Positions 1-6,907 of a stretch of 10,533 bases of DNA are shown piece after piece. Below the pieces are notes generated by a model that saw nothing but the letters and a program-made list of their open reading frames with translations, was not told the DNA's origin and did not search any database. A program made the translations under genes and the position numbers. Each line of letters starts with the position of its first letter. The stretch's first letter is position 1. The stretch lies in the NCBI GenBank assembly GCA_000436115.1, contig FR894503.1:1-10533 (forward strand). Reading direction: 5' to 3'. Source of the DNA: Firmicutes bacterium CAG:534. GTDB lineage: Bacteria > Bacillota > Clostridia > Lachnospirales > Lachnospiraceae.

Positions 1-1100
1 AGGTGGAGGAAATCGAAGCTGCGGGACTTTGCCCGGAGGACGAGCAGGTAGAAAAGCAGTACAGAAGGATGTCAAATGCCAGAAAAATAAAAGAGACTGC
101 TTATCAGGTACACGCAATGACCGGTTATGAGGGAGAAGAAAGCGCAGGGCCGATCATAGGCCACGCCCTTAGGGAACTGAAAACGGTTGTGCGGGAGGAT
201 GAACAGGCAGAGACACTGGTAGATCAGCTGGAAGACATTGATTCCCTTTTAAATGATTTCAACAGATCCATGGCACAGTATCTGGACAGCCTGGAATTTG
301 ATGAGGAGGAATTTTTCCAGTTAGAGGAAAGACTGAACGTTTTAAATCATCTGAAAAGCAAGTATGGCGATACTGTGGAGGAAATAGAAAAGGCACTTGC
401 CAAAAAGCAGGAGGAGCTGCAAAGACTTCAAAACTATGAGCAGTATCTCAGCAACCTGCAGCAGGAGGAAAAACTGCAAAAAGACAAGGTTCTTGAGCTT
501 TGTGCACAAATTTCCAAATACAGAAAAGATGCGGCGCTCCCTCTTGCGGAGAAGCTGAGACAGGCCATGGTGGATCTGAATTTTCTGGATGTAGATTTTC
601 AGATTGCAGTTACGGCAAAGGAAGAAGCATTTACCCAGGACGGTTATGATCAGGTGGAATTTCTGATCTCGACTAATCCGGGAGAAAGCAAACGGCCTCT
701 ATGGCAGATCGCCAGCGGCGGTGAGCTGTCCCGTATTATGCTGGCTTTTAAAACGGTGTTGGCAGACAAAGAGGAAACAGGAACGCTTATTTTTGATGAG
801 ATCGATACCGGAATCAGCGGAAAAACGGCATGGAAGGTTGCGGAAAAGCTGGGAAAGCTTTCCAGAGGGCATCAGGTGATCTGTATTACGCATCTTGCGC
901 AGATTGCTGCCATGGCCGATGAACATTTCCTGATCGAAAAGGGTGTGAAAAACGAAAGGACACAGACCGGTATCCGAAGGCTGTCGGAGCAGGAAAGCCT
1001 GGAAGAGCTGGCAAGACTTCTCGGCAGTGGGGAAATGACAAAAGCGGTGCTTGACAATGCAGGGGAAATGCGAAAGAATGCATTGGAAGTAAAAAAGTGA
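1..1100 (+). CDS. recN: DNA repair ATPase RecN, C-terminal part (5' end outside window)
   Basis: SMC-like ATPase that acts early in double-strand break repair, in the cytoplasm on DNA. About 366 residues are visible, against roughly 560 for the family. The N-terminal ATPase half with Walker A lies left of the window, so the in-frame GTG at base 3 is not the real start. In visible numbering from that codon: a charged, Glu/Gln/Lys-rich coiled-coil arm at about 60-175 with the RecN-type ERLNVLNHLKSKYG segment near 109-122; the ABC signature SGGELSRIM at 238-246; Walker B TLIFDE at 261-266, followed by the D-loop DTGISG; and the switch histidine H297 in ITHLAQIAAMAD. All C-terminal ATPase elements are intact. 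The stop at 1098-1100 is followed by an intrinsic terminator. Position upstream of spoIVB is the ancestral Firmicutes order. Identification is firm. Confidence 0.96.
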   Translation, partial: VEEIEAAGLCPEDEQVEKQYRRMSNARKIKETAYQVHAMTGYEGEESAGPIIGHALRELKTVVREDEQAETLVDQLEDIDSLLNDFNRSMAQYLDSLEFDEEEFFQLEERLNVLNHLKSKYGDTVEEIEKALAKKQEELQRLQNYEQYLSNLQQEEKLQKDKVLELCAQISKYRKDAALPLAEKLRQAMVDLNFLDVDFQIAVTAKEEAFTQDGYDQVEFLISTNPGESKRPLWQIASGGELSRIMLAFKTVLADKEETGTLIFDEIDTGISGKTAWKVAEKLGKLSRGHQVICITHLAQIAAMADEHFLIEKGVKNERTQTGIRRLSEQESLEELARLLGSGEMTKAVLDNAGEMRKNALEVKK

Positions 1101-1143
1101 GATGAATTACAACATTTGGAAAAGTAAAAAAGAAAGATTTTCA

Positions 1144-1150
1144 CATACTA
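1144..1150 (+). promoter_or_regulatory. candidate sigma-G -10 element upstream of spoIVB
   Basis: CATACTA is an exact match to the classical sigma-G -10 consensus, and spoIVB is a known forespore (sigma-F/sigma-G) gene in Bacillus subtilis. The -35 side is weak: around 1121-1126 the sequence is AAAGTA, only 3 of 6 against TGAATA, at 17-base spacing. Start of transcription would fall near 1157, about 70 bases before the TTG start codon. One 7-base match in a 130-base spacer can arise by chance, so this is tentative. Confidence 0.35.
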
Positions 1151-1185
1151 AAAGAGGCATCTGCATGCAGCAGGGTCTCTTTTTT
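1150..1185 (+). terminator. intrinsic terminator after recN
   Basis: The stem pairs AAAAGAGGC (1150-1158) with GTCTCTTTT (1175-1183), including one G-U pair. A second helix, CTGC (1161-1164) with GCAG (1170-1173), closes a five-base loop, and a T-run covers 1180-1185. It should end recN transcription before spoIVB. The 5' arm begins directly at the end of a sigma-G-like -10 sequence, discussed separately. Confidence 0.72.
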
Positions 1186-1227
1186 GCTTGAAGATGGAAC
1201 GGAATTTAAATAAAAGGATGTGAAAAT

Positions 1228-2523
1228 TTGGAACGGGTTCGCTTATGCTTGGAAAGGAAACTTCTCTATAAAAAAATACTTTATCTGCTTCTTGTTTTGG
1301 GAATACTGGCCCTGTCCGGGTCCCTGTATTATGCTATGTGGAGCAGTGTTCCCTCGACGATCATGCTGAAAGCAGATATGGATCAGGAGCTTAATCTGAA
1401 GGTTCCGGCCTCCGGAGAGTTATATCGGGAGGCTGTAGAGGTAAGCGGAGGAAACGGCAATATCAGGACGCAGCACATTTATGTGAATCTTGGGAAAAGG
1501 GTAACCGTAAAAACAGGCCATGTGGATCAATATAAAATGAACCTGAAGCTGTTTGGCGTGATCCCCTTAAAGGAAGTGGATGTTCAGGTCATTCAGGATA
1601 AGAAGCTTCAGCCTGCAGGGATTCCCATTGGGATCTATGTAAAAACCAAGGGAGTTTTAGTGGTGGGAAGCGGAGAATTTGAGGGGGAGGACGGAAGAAA
1701 ATATTCCCCCGGAAAATATATTTTTCAGGCAGGGGACTATATTCTGGAGATCAATGACGAGGAGGTCACAAGCAAGAAAAGGCTGATGGAAATGATCAGC
1801 CACAGCGAGGGACAGGAAATGGTCTTTAAGCTGCAGAGAGGAGAAGGGGAAATCGAAGTAAAGGGAAAGCCGGAGCAAAATAAAAACGGAGAATATAAAA
1901 TGGGGATCTGGGTCAGGGATAACGCCCAGGGAGTGGGAACCATGACTTATATTGACGAGCAGGGAAATTTTGGCGCACTGGGACATGGGATCAATGATAT
2001 GGATACCAGCACCCTGATGAGTCTTGAGAAAGGAACCCTGTATCATACAGAGATCATCGGGATCACCAGAGGGAGCATTGGAAGTCCGGGAGAGCTTACC
2101 GGTTTTATCGAATATGATGACAACAACATCATGGGCGAGATCAGGGCCAACACGCTGCGCGGCATCTTTGGAGTCTGCACGCAGGAGACGCAGCAGCAGG
2201 CTGTCTGTGACTATATGCAGCTTGGACTGAAGCAGGAAATCAAAAAAGGACCTGCCAAGATCCTTTGTTCTCTGGGGGATACCATACAAAGCTATGATAT
2301 TGAAATTACCGATATTAATCTGGAAAATGATAATATTAACAGAGGGATCGTTCTCGAGATCACAGATCCAAAGCTGCTTGCCGCTACCGGCGGGATCGTA
2401 CAGGGAATGAGCGGAAGCCCCATCATCCAGGATGAAAAGCTGATCGGGGCAGTAACGCATGTTTTGGTGCAGAACCCTACAAGGGGGTATGGAATTTTTA
2501 TAGAAGAAATGTTGGAGGACTAG
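1228..2523 (+). CDS. spoIVB: SpoIVB sporulation signalling serine protease (S55 family)
   Basis: In spore formers SpoIVB is made in the forespore, is exported to the space between the two membranes and cleaves SpoIVFA, releasing pro-sigma-K processing in the mother cell. The 431-residue protein is normal length. It has a short basic cytoplasmic tail, one membrane segment at about 17-37, a PDZ domain at about 128-215, and a peptidase domain with GHG (H253), D380 in EITDP and S395 in GMSGSP. The H-to-S distance of 142 and D-to-S distance of 15 equal those I recall for the B. subtilis triad H236/D363/S378, so the enzyme should be active. The start is TTG at 1228, with AAGGA at 1214-1218 nine bases upstream; nearby ATG and GTG codons are out of frame. 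No spo0A follows, unlike the usual gene order. Confidence 0.95.
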   Translation: MERVRLCLERKLLYKKILYLLLVLGILALSGSLYYAMWSSVPSTIMLKADMDQELNLKVPASGELYREAVEVSGGNGNIRTQHIYVNLGKRVTVKTGHVDQYKMNLKLFGVIPLKEVDVQVIQDKKLQPAGIPIGIYVKTKGVLVVGSGEFEGEDGRKYSPGKYIFQAGDYILEINDEEVTSKKRLMEMISHSEGQEMVFKLQRGEGEIEVKGKPEQNKNGEYKMGIWVRDNAQGVGTMTYIDEQGNFGALGHGINDMDTSTLMSLEKGTLYHTEIIGITRGSIGSPGELTGFIEYDDNNIMGEIRANTLRGIFGVCTQETQQQAVCDYMQLGLKQEIKKGPAKILCSLGDTIQSYDIEITDINLENDNINRGIVLEITDPKLLAATGGIVQGMSGSPIIQDEKLIGAVTHVLVQNPTRGYGIFIEEMLED

Positions 2524-2540
2524 GCGAATATTTCCAGATA

Positions 2541-2549
2541 TGGTATAAT
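2541..2549 (+). promoter_or_regulatory. extended -10 promoter for the cysteine-rich gene
   Basis: TGGTATAAT carries a perfect TATAAT at 2544-2549 and the upstream TG of an extended -10. The hexamer 17 bases upstream (TAGGCG at 2521-2526, overlapping the spoIVB stop) is a poor -35, which extended -10 promoters tolerate. Predicted start is near 2556, giving a leader of about 53 bases. No convincing terminator separates it from spoIVB, so read-through may add to expression. Confidence 0.55.
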
Positions 2550-2608
2550 AAGCGCCAGAAAAAGCAGGCTTTTGAAAAAATGTGGAATTGAAAAAGAGGG
2601 GATGACAG

Positions 2609-3145
2609 GTGACAGGTTACGATCCGGGGGCAGAATGTGCCCTCTGTAAAGGAAAATGCTGCAGGGAAAAGGGCTGCAGCCTCTCTCCTGAGGACATGCT
2701 TCAAAGCATGGGGAAAAAGGATGGAAAGGCTGACAGGCAGGAGATCCTGGAGCTTTTAAAGAAAGAAAACGGACAGTATGCGGTTGACTTTTTTACCGAT
2801 CAGGAAGGCCCCTGTTTTTACCTTCGGATGAAGCATAAATGTTATACCTTTGTAGGAGTAGATGCTATTGGGATCTGCATAGCCCTTGAGGAAAAAGGGT
2901 GCGTTCTCCCGAAGGAACAAAGACCCAAGGGGGGACGTTTTTTGGAAAGCCGTGCAGGCGGACAGTGTATCCAGCATTATACCAAACAGCAGATGCGGGA
3001 AGACTGGAGACCATACCAGGAAAGCCTTTCTTCAATTTATAGGGAATATGAAAAGCTCTTCCGGGAGGAGGGAACCTTTGACAGGTGTGATGAGGCATAC
3101 TTTGCTTATTTAAGAAGGACTCACGAGGCGGGCAGAACCGTGTAG
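2609..3145 (+). CDS. cysteine-rich protein, possibly YkgJ-like metal/Fe-S binding; function unknown
   Basis: A 178-residue soluble protein with no signal peptide or membrane segment. It has 11 cysteines: five in an N-terminal cluster (C10, C13, C17, C18, C23; CxxCxxxCCxxxxC) and others at 69, 78, 90, 98, 120 and 160. The N-terminal CxxCxxxCC pattern followed by later paired cysteines resembles the YkgJ-type cysteine-cluster families that are presumed to bind zinc or an iron-sulfur cluster. That assignment is by pattern only, and the second half (GGRFLESRAGGQC) does not show the usual YkgJ ending clearly. Start is GTG 2609, with AGAGGGG at 2595-2601 well placed. The ATG at 2602 is out of frame and the in-frame TTG at 2588 meets a stop. 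It occupies the place where spo0A would normally follow spoIVB. No terminator separates it from the transporter genes 85 bases on. Confidence 0.82.
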   Translation: MTGYDPGAECALCKGKCCREKGCSLSPEDMLQSMGKKDGKADRQEILELLKKENGQYAVDFFTDQEGPCFYLRMKHKCYTFVGVDAIGICIALEEKGCVLPKEQRPKGGRFLESRAGGQCIQHYTKQQMREDWRPYQESLSSIYREYEKLFREEGTFDRCDEAYFAYLRRTHEAGRTV

Positions 3146-3201
3146 GTGAAAATACATATTGGAAGCGGCTGGCTGCGAAAAGTAATGAAGCAGGAACGAA
3201 T

Positions 3202-3207
3202 TATAAT
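3202..3207 (+). promoter_or_regulatory. possible -10 element for the transporter operon
   Basis: A perfect TATAAT lies 23 bases before the ATPase start codon, in the 85-base spacer after the cysteine-rich gene. The -35 is poor at every allowed spacing (for example AAAGTA at 3179-3184) and there is no TG extension. It could be an activator-dependent promoter or chance. The operon may instead be read from the promoter at 2541-2549. Confidence 0.3.
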
Positions 3208-3230
3208 CAATAACAGAAAAGGAAAAGAAG

Positions 3231-4346
3231 ATGAAAGTTGTTCTGGAAAACCTTACGAAAAAATTCCCGAGCCGGAATAAAAAGGCTCATCAGGATGTGA
3301 TTGCAGTAAATGATTTCTCATTTGAAATACCGGATGGAAAGCTGGTAGGACTGCTTGGACCGTCCGGCTGTGGAAAGAGTACCCTTCTTTTTATGATCTG
3401 TGGACTGCAAAAGCCTACAGAGGGGAAAATCCTCTTTGGAGAAGAGGAGGTTACTGCCCTGCCGCCCGAAAAACGAGGGGTAGGCGTAGTTTTCCAGAAT
3501 TATGCCCTGTATCCTCACCTTACGGTTATGCAGAATATCATCTTTCCTCTGCAGAACCTGAAGGGGGCAGAGAAGCTTTCCAAAGAGCAGATGAGGCAGA
3601 AGGCAATGGAAGTGGCAAAGCTGGTGCAGATCGATGAGCTTATGGACAGAAAGCCAAGTGAGCTTTCCGGCGGACAGCAGCAAAGAGTGGCGATTGCCAG
3701 AGCCATGGTAAAAATGCCCAGAGTTCTTTTGCTGGACGAACCCCTTTCCAACCTGGATGCAAGATTAAGGCTGCAGACAAGGGAAGAGATCAGGCGGATT
3801 CAGAAAGAGACAGGAATTACAACCGTTTTTGTAACCCATGATCAGGAAGAGGCAATGAGTATTTCTGATGTGATCGTAGTGATGAAAGACGGGATCCTGC
3901 AGCAGATCGGGAAACCCCAGGATGTTTATGATGACCCGGTAAATCTCTTTGTGGCAAAGTTCCTGGGAACGCCTCCCATTAATCTGTTTGAGGGAAAAAT
4001 ATCAGGGGAAAAACTGTATATTGGACAGGAAGCGGTTATGGATGCAAAAGGCTGCAGGGATCAGGAGGTTTCTGTAGGGATCAGGCCGGAAGGCTTTATT
4101 TTAAAGGAGGACGGCCCCTTTGGCAGCAAGCTTTTGAGAGTGGAAGTGATGGGAAGGGACATCAGTGTGGTTTCCGAAAGCCCATATTCCGTAAATCCAA
4201 CCATCCGTTCCATTATCAGTGCGGAAAACAAGGTGGATCTGGCAAAGGAAGAGGTGCGCTTTGCTTTAAAGCCCGGGAAGGTGCTTGTTTTTGAGAAAGA
4301 AACGGAAAAAAGGATCTACATGACAGAAGGACAGGAGCATGAGTAA
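3231..4346 (+). CDS. CUT1-type sugar ABC transporter ATPase (MalK/UgpC/MsmK family)
   Basis: Cytoplasmic ATPase that powers import through the two permeases encoded downstream. At 371 residues it is full length. Walker A GPSGCGKST is at 43-51, the Q-loop Q89 in VFQNYALYPHLTV, the signature LSGGQQQR at 145-152, Walker B VLLLDE at 165-170, D-loop SNLD at 173-176 and switch histidine H203. The regulatory/TOBE region (about 240-371) begins with the family-typical KFLGTPPINLFEG and contains VGIRPEG. Start ATG 3231 follows AAAAGGAA at a good distance. The last 8 bases overlap the FRG gene start. Many Firmicutes CUT1 operons lack an ATPase and share one MsmK; this system has its own. The substrate cannot be read from the sequence. 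Confidence 0.94.
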   Translation: MKVVLENLTKKFPSRNKKAHQDVIAVNDFSFEIPDGKLVGLLGPSGCGKSTLLFMICGLQKPTEGKILFGEEEVTALPPEKRGVGVVFQNYALYPHLTVMQNIIFPLQNLKGAEKLSKEQMRQKAMEVAKLVQIDELMDRKPSELSGGQQQRVAIARAMVKMPRVLLLDEPLSNLDARLRLQTREEIRRIQKETGITTVFVTHDQEEAMSISDVIVVMKDGILQQIGKPQDVYDDPVNLFVAKFLGTPPINLFEGKISGEKLYIGQEAVMDAKGCRDQEVSVGIRPEGFILKEDGPFGSKLLRVEVMGRDISVVSESPYSVNPTIRSIISAENKVDLAKEEVRFALKPGKVLVFEKETEKRIYMTEGQEHE

Positions 4347-5100
4347 GGTTTCAAATTATGGAGAATATATTCAGGAGCTGGACGGACGAGGGGACGTCAT
4401 TGTTTTCCGGGGGCAGGCAAACAGCGACTTTGTCCTGATTCCCTCCGGACTGAGAGGAGAACATATTGCAACGGCGGACAGCCAGATGTTCCATTTCGTA
4501 GATGAAATGAAACACCTGTTTAATTTCGACGAACTGACCTGTATTGAAATTGCACAGCATTTTGCGCTGCCTACCAGAATGCTGGACTTTTCCTATTCCT
4601 TTGATGTGGCGCTTTTTTTCGCATGTCATGATACCAGGGGAAGATATCAGGAGGATGACGGCAAGGTCTTTATCTTTAACAAAAGCAAATATGAACAGAT
4701 GTTGAAGGAACGGGGAAAGCTTTCAAGCCAGGTGATCCGGAACAATAAATTTCTGTATGAGTGGCTGCAGAAATACATTGATAAGGAAAGTACAATGATG
4801 GGGAATAAGGGGATCGATATGCCGATCTTCATCGATGCCACACAGCAGTTTGACCGTCTTTACATGCAGAAGGGACTGTTCCTGCTTTGGGGAAGAGATG
4901 AGTGTTCCTTTGAAAAGATTATGGAGAATGAGGAAATACCGATCTCACGCTTCATTGATACGATCACCATTGCAGGGGAAGCAAAGCCCGGCATCTTAAA
5001 AGAGCTGGCAAAAAAGCATATCAGTGAAGACACCCTGTACATGAATGTAGAAAAGATCAAATCCCTGGTAAAAAGTATTAAATACGGAGCCACGGAATAA
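4339..5100 (+). CDS. FRG-domain protein embedded in the ABC transporter operon
   Basis: A 253-residue cytoplasmic protein without signal peptide or membrane segment, made up almost wholly of one FRG domain. Seen directly: the name-giving FRGQ at 23-26 followed by PSGLR; the core QHFALPTRMLD at 73-83, close to the family pattern QHxGLPTRLLD; ALFFA at 91-95; RLYMQKGLFLLWG at 173-185; and an ending with AKPGILKELAKKHI, as is usual for the family. The biochemical function of FRG domains is not established to my knowledge. Start ATG 4339 overlaps the ATPase stop (ATGAGTAA), with AGAAGG at 4325-4330 as ribosome site, so translation is likely coupled. Permease 1 follows after 21 bases. The gene is therefore co-expressed with the transporter, an unusual setting for this domain; a regulatory role is inference. 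Confidence 0.88.
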   Translation: MSKVSNYGEYIQELDGRGDVIVFRGQANSDFVLIPSGLRGEHIATADSQMFHFVDEMKHLFNFDELTCIEIAQHFALPTRMLDFSYSFDVALFFACHDTRGRYQEDDGKVFIFNKSKYEQMLKERGKLSSQVIRNNKFLYEWLQKYIDKESTMMGNKGIDMPIFIDATQQFDRLYMQKGLFLLWGRDECSFEKIMENEEIPISRFIDTITIAGEAKPGILKELAKKHISEDTLYMNVEKIKSLVKSIKYGATE

Positions 5101-5121
5101 AAGAAAGAGGGATATGAGGGT

Positions 5122-6015
5122 ATGGAAAAAAATAATTTGAAGGGATGGTTGTATCTGCTCCCGGCAGTTTTGTTTCTGGGATGCTTTATGGTCTATCCGC
5201 TGATCGATGTTTTTATTTACTCCTTGGAGGAAGGCTATAATTTTGCTTCGCAGACTTATTTTGCTGTGGGAAGCTATAATTTTTCCTATATCCTTCATGA
5301 TCCGTATTTTTTGCAGGCAGTGAAAAATACGTTTCTGATGGTGATCATTACCGTGCCTATTTCCACGGGAATGGCATTACTGATTTCTACAGCGCTCAGC
5401 TCCATCAAACCCCTTAGAAATCTGTTCCAGACCGTTTATTTTCTGCCCTATGTGACAAACACGCTGGCAGTCGGGCTGGTATTTATGATCCTGTTTAAGA
5501 AAACGGCCTATACGGACGGTTTGGTAAACATGCTGCTTCACTGCTTTGGGGGAAGCTCGGTAGATTTTATTGACGGCCCCTATTGGGCTAAGATGTTTGT
5601 CCTGTGCTTCTATATCATATGGGTGGTAATGCCCTTTAAGATCCTGCTTCTGACAAGCGCTCTTTCTTCCGTAAACCCCAATTATTACAATGCGGCAAGA
5701 GTAGATGGGACAGGGCGTGCAAGGATCTTTTTTAAGATCACGCTGCCCATGATCTCCCCAACCATTTTTTATCTGATCATTACCGGATTTATAGGAGCCT
5801 TTAAAGAGTACAGCGATGCGGTAGCTTTATTTGGAACTGACTTAAATGCAGCGGAGATGAATACCATTGTGGGATATGTTTACGATATGCTCTATGGAGA
5901 CAGCGGAGGATATCCTTCCTACGCATCAGCGGCGGCAATCATTCTTTTTGCCATCGTATTAACGATCACCTGTATCAACCTGCTGATCAGCAGGAAGCAT
6001 ACTTATTACGCATAA
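5122..6015 (+). CDS. carbohydrate ABC transporter permease 1 (MalF/UgpA family)
   Basis: Membrane channel subunit of a CUT1 importer, 297 residues. Hydrophobic segments lie at about 10-30, 68-92, 105-125, 157-180, 208-228 and 270-290, the usual six. The EAA loop that docks on the ATPase reads YNAARVDGTGRARIFFKITLP at about 189-209, with the conserved G and the LP ending. NTF near 69-71 before the second segment and the YFLPY motif at 106-110 are typical of the family. Start ATG 5122 uses AGAGGG at 5106-5111; the ATG at 5114 is out of frame and soon stops. It pairs with permease 2, whose start is 16 bases after this stop. Confidence 0.93.
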   Translation: MEKNNLKGWLYLLPAVLFLGCFMVYPLIDVFIYSLEEGYNFASQTYFAVGSYNFSYILHDPYFLQAVKNTFLMVIITVPISTGMALLISTALSSIKPLRNLFQTVYFLPYVTNTLAVGLVFMILFKKTAYTDGLVNMLLHCFGGSSVDFIDGPYWAKMFVLCFYIIWVVMPFKILLLTSALSSVNPNYYNAARVDGTGRARIFFKITLPMISPTIFYLIITGFIGAFKEYSDAVALFGTDLNAAEMNTIVGYVYDMLYGDSGGYPSYASAAAIILFAIVLTITCINLLISRKHTYYA

Positions 6016-6031
6016 GAAGAAAGGCGTTATC

Positions 6032-6907
6032 ATGGTACAGACAGCAGACTATCAGCAGATCAAAAAACACGTCGGTATTCGCAGCAAAATCGGAAACGGA
6101 TTTATTTATGGGCTTCTGATCATCTGGGCGCTTATTGTACTGTTTCCGTTTTACTGGATGATCCTTACCTCCCTGAAAGGTTATGGAGAATATAATTCGG
6201 AATACGTTCCCAGGTTTTTTACCCTGTCGCCCACGTTTCAGAACTATATAGACGCTTTTTCCACAGTGCCTCTCTTGCGGTATCTGACCAATACCCTGAT
6301 TTTTACCCTGATCACAACGGGGATTATGATGGTGGTTATAACGCTTGCGGCATTTGCCTTTGCAAGATTGGAATTTAAAGGGAAAAATCTTGTTTTTACC
6401 CTGTTTCTTTCCCTGATGATGATCCCAAACGAGCTGGTTGTGATTACGAATTTTGCCACCATTACACAGCTCAATATGAGAAACACCTTTATGGGACTGA
6501 TCCTGCCCTCCGTTACTTCTGTGTTTTATATTTATCTGCTCAAGGAAAATTTTGCGCAGGTGCCGGATTCTTTGTATTATGCAGCAAAGGTTGACGGAAC
6601 CTCCGATATGAAATATCTCCTGAAGGTAATGGTTCCGATCTGTAAACCGACCCTGATCACCATTGGGATCTTAAAGATCATTGAGTGCTGGAATTCTTAT
6701 GTCTGGCCAAGGCTGATTACGGATGATGAAAACTATTATCTGGTGTCAAATGGAATTCAGGAGATCAGGGAAAATGGTTTTGGAAGGGAAAATATTCCGG
6801 CAATGATGGCAGCGGTGGTGATCATTTCTGTTCCGCTGATCGTTTTGTTTCTGATCTTCAGGGACAAGATCATGACGGGCGTGTCAAGAGGAGGAACCAA
6901 GGGGTGA
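6032..6907 (+). CDS. carbohydrate ABC transporter permease 2 (MalG/UgpE family)
   Basis: Second channel subunit, 291 residues. Membrane segments are at about 22-46, 84-110, 119-139, 153-172, 203-220 and 257-277. The short loop after segment 1 contains the MILTSLK sequence common in MalG-type proteins. The EAA loop YYAAKVDGTSDMKYLLKVMVP lies at about 182-202. The following CWNSYVWPRLIT segment and the C-terminal GVSRGGTKG, matching the family ending GLTxGAxKG, fix the subfamily. Start ATG 6032 is preceded by AAAGG at 6019-6023. The stop TGA overlaps the GTG of the binding protein by four bases (GTGA), implying translational coupling. Confidence 0.94.
   Translation: MVQTADYQQIKKHVGIRSKIGNGFIYGLLIIWALIVLFPFYWMILTSLKGYGEYNSEYVPRFFTLSPTFQNYIDAFSTVPLLRYLTNTLIFTLITTGIMMVVITLAAFAFARLEFKGKNLVFTLFLSLMMIPNELVVITNFATITQLNMRNTFMGLILPSVTSVFYIYLLKENFAQVPDSLYYAAKVDGTSDMKYLLKVMVPICKPTLITIGILKIIECWNSYVWPRLITDDENYYLVSNGIQEIRENGFGRENIPAMMAAVVIISVPLIVLFLIFRDKIMTGVSRGGTKG

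Noticed and set aside
1657..2460. 267-codon open frame on the minus strand inside spoIVB
   Set aside because: It lies wholly opposite spoIVB, whose catalytic motifs are intact. The product has no recognisable domain and a shadow-frame composition.
2560..2573. Small hairpin AAAAG-CAGG-CTTTT as a spoIVB terminator
   Set aside because: Five pairs, mostly A-T, with only four T residues and then GAAAAAA. It is too weak, and it falls inside the next gene's leader.
3160..3173. cre-like sequence TGGAAGCGGCTGGC before the ATPase gene
   Set aside because: The left half fits, but the right half has several mismatches, so there is no palindrome.
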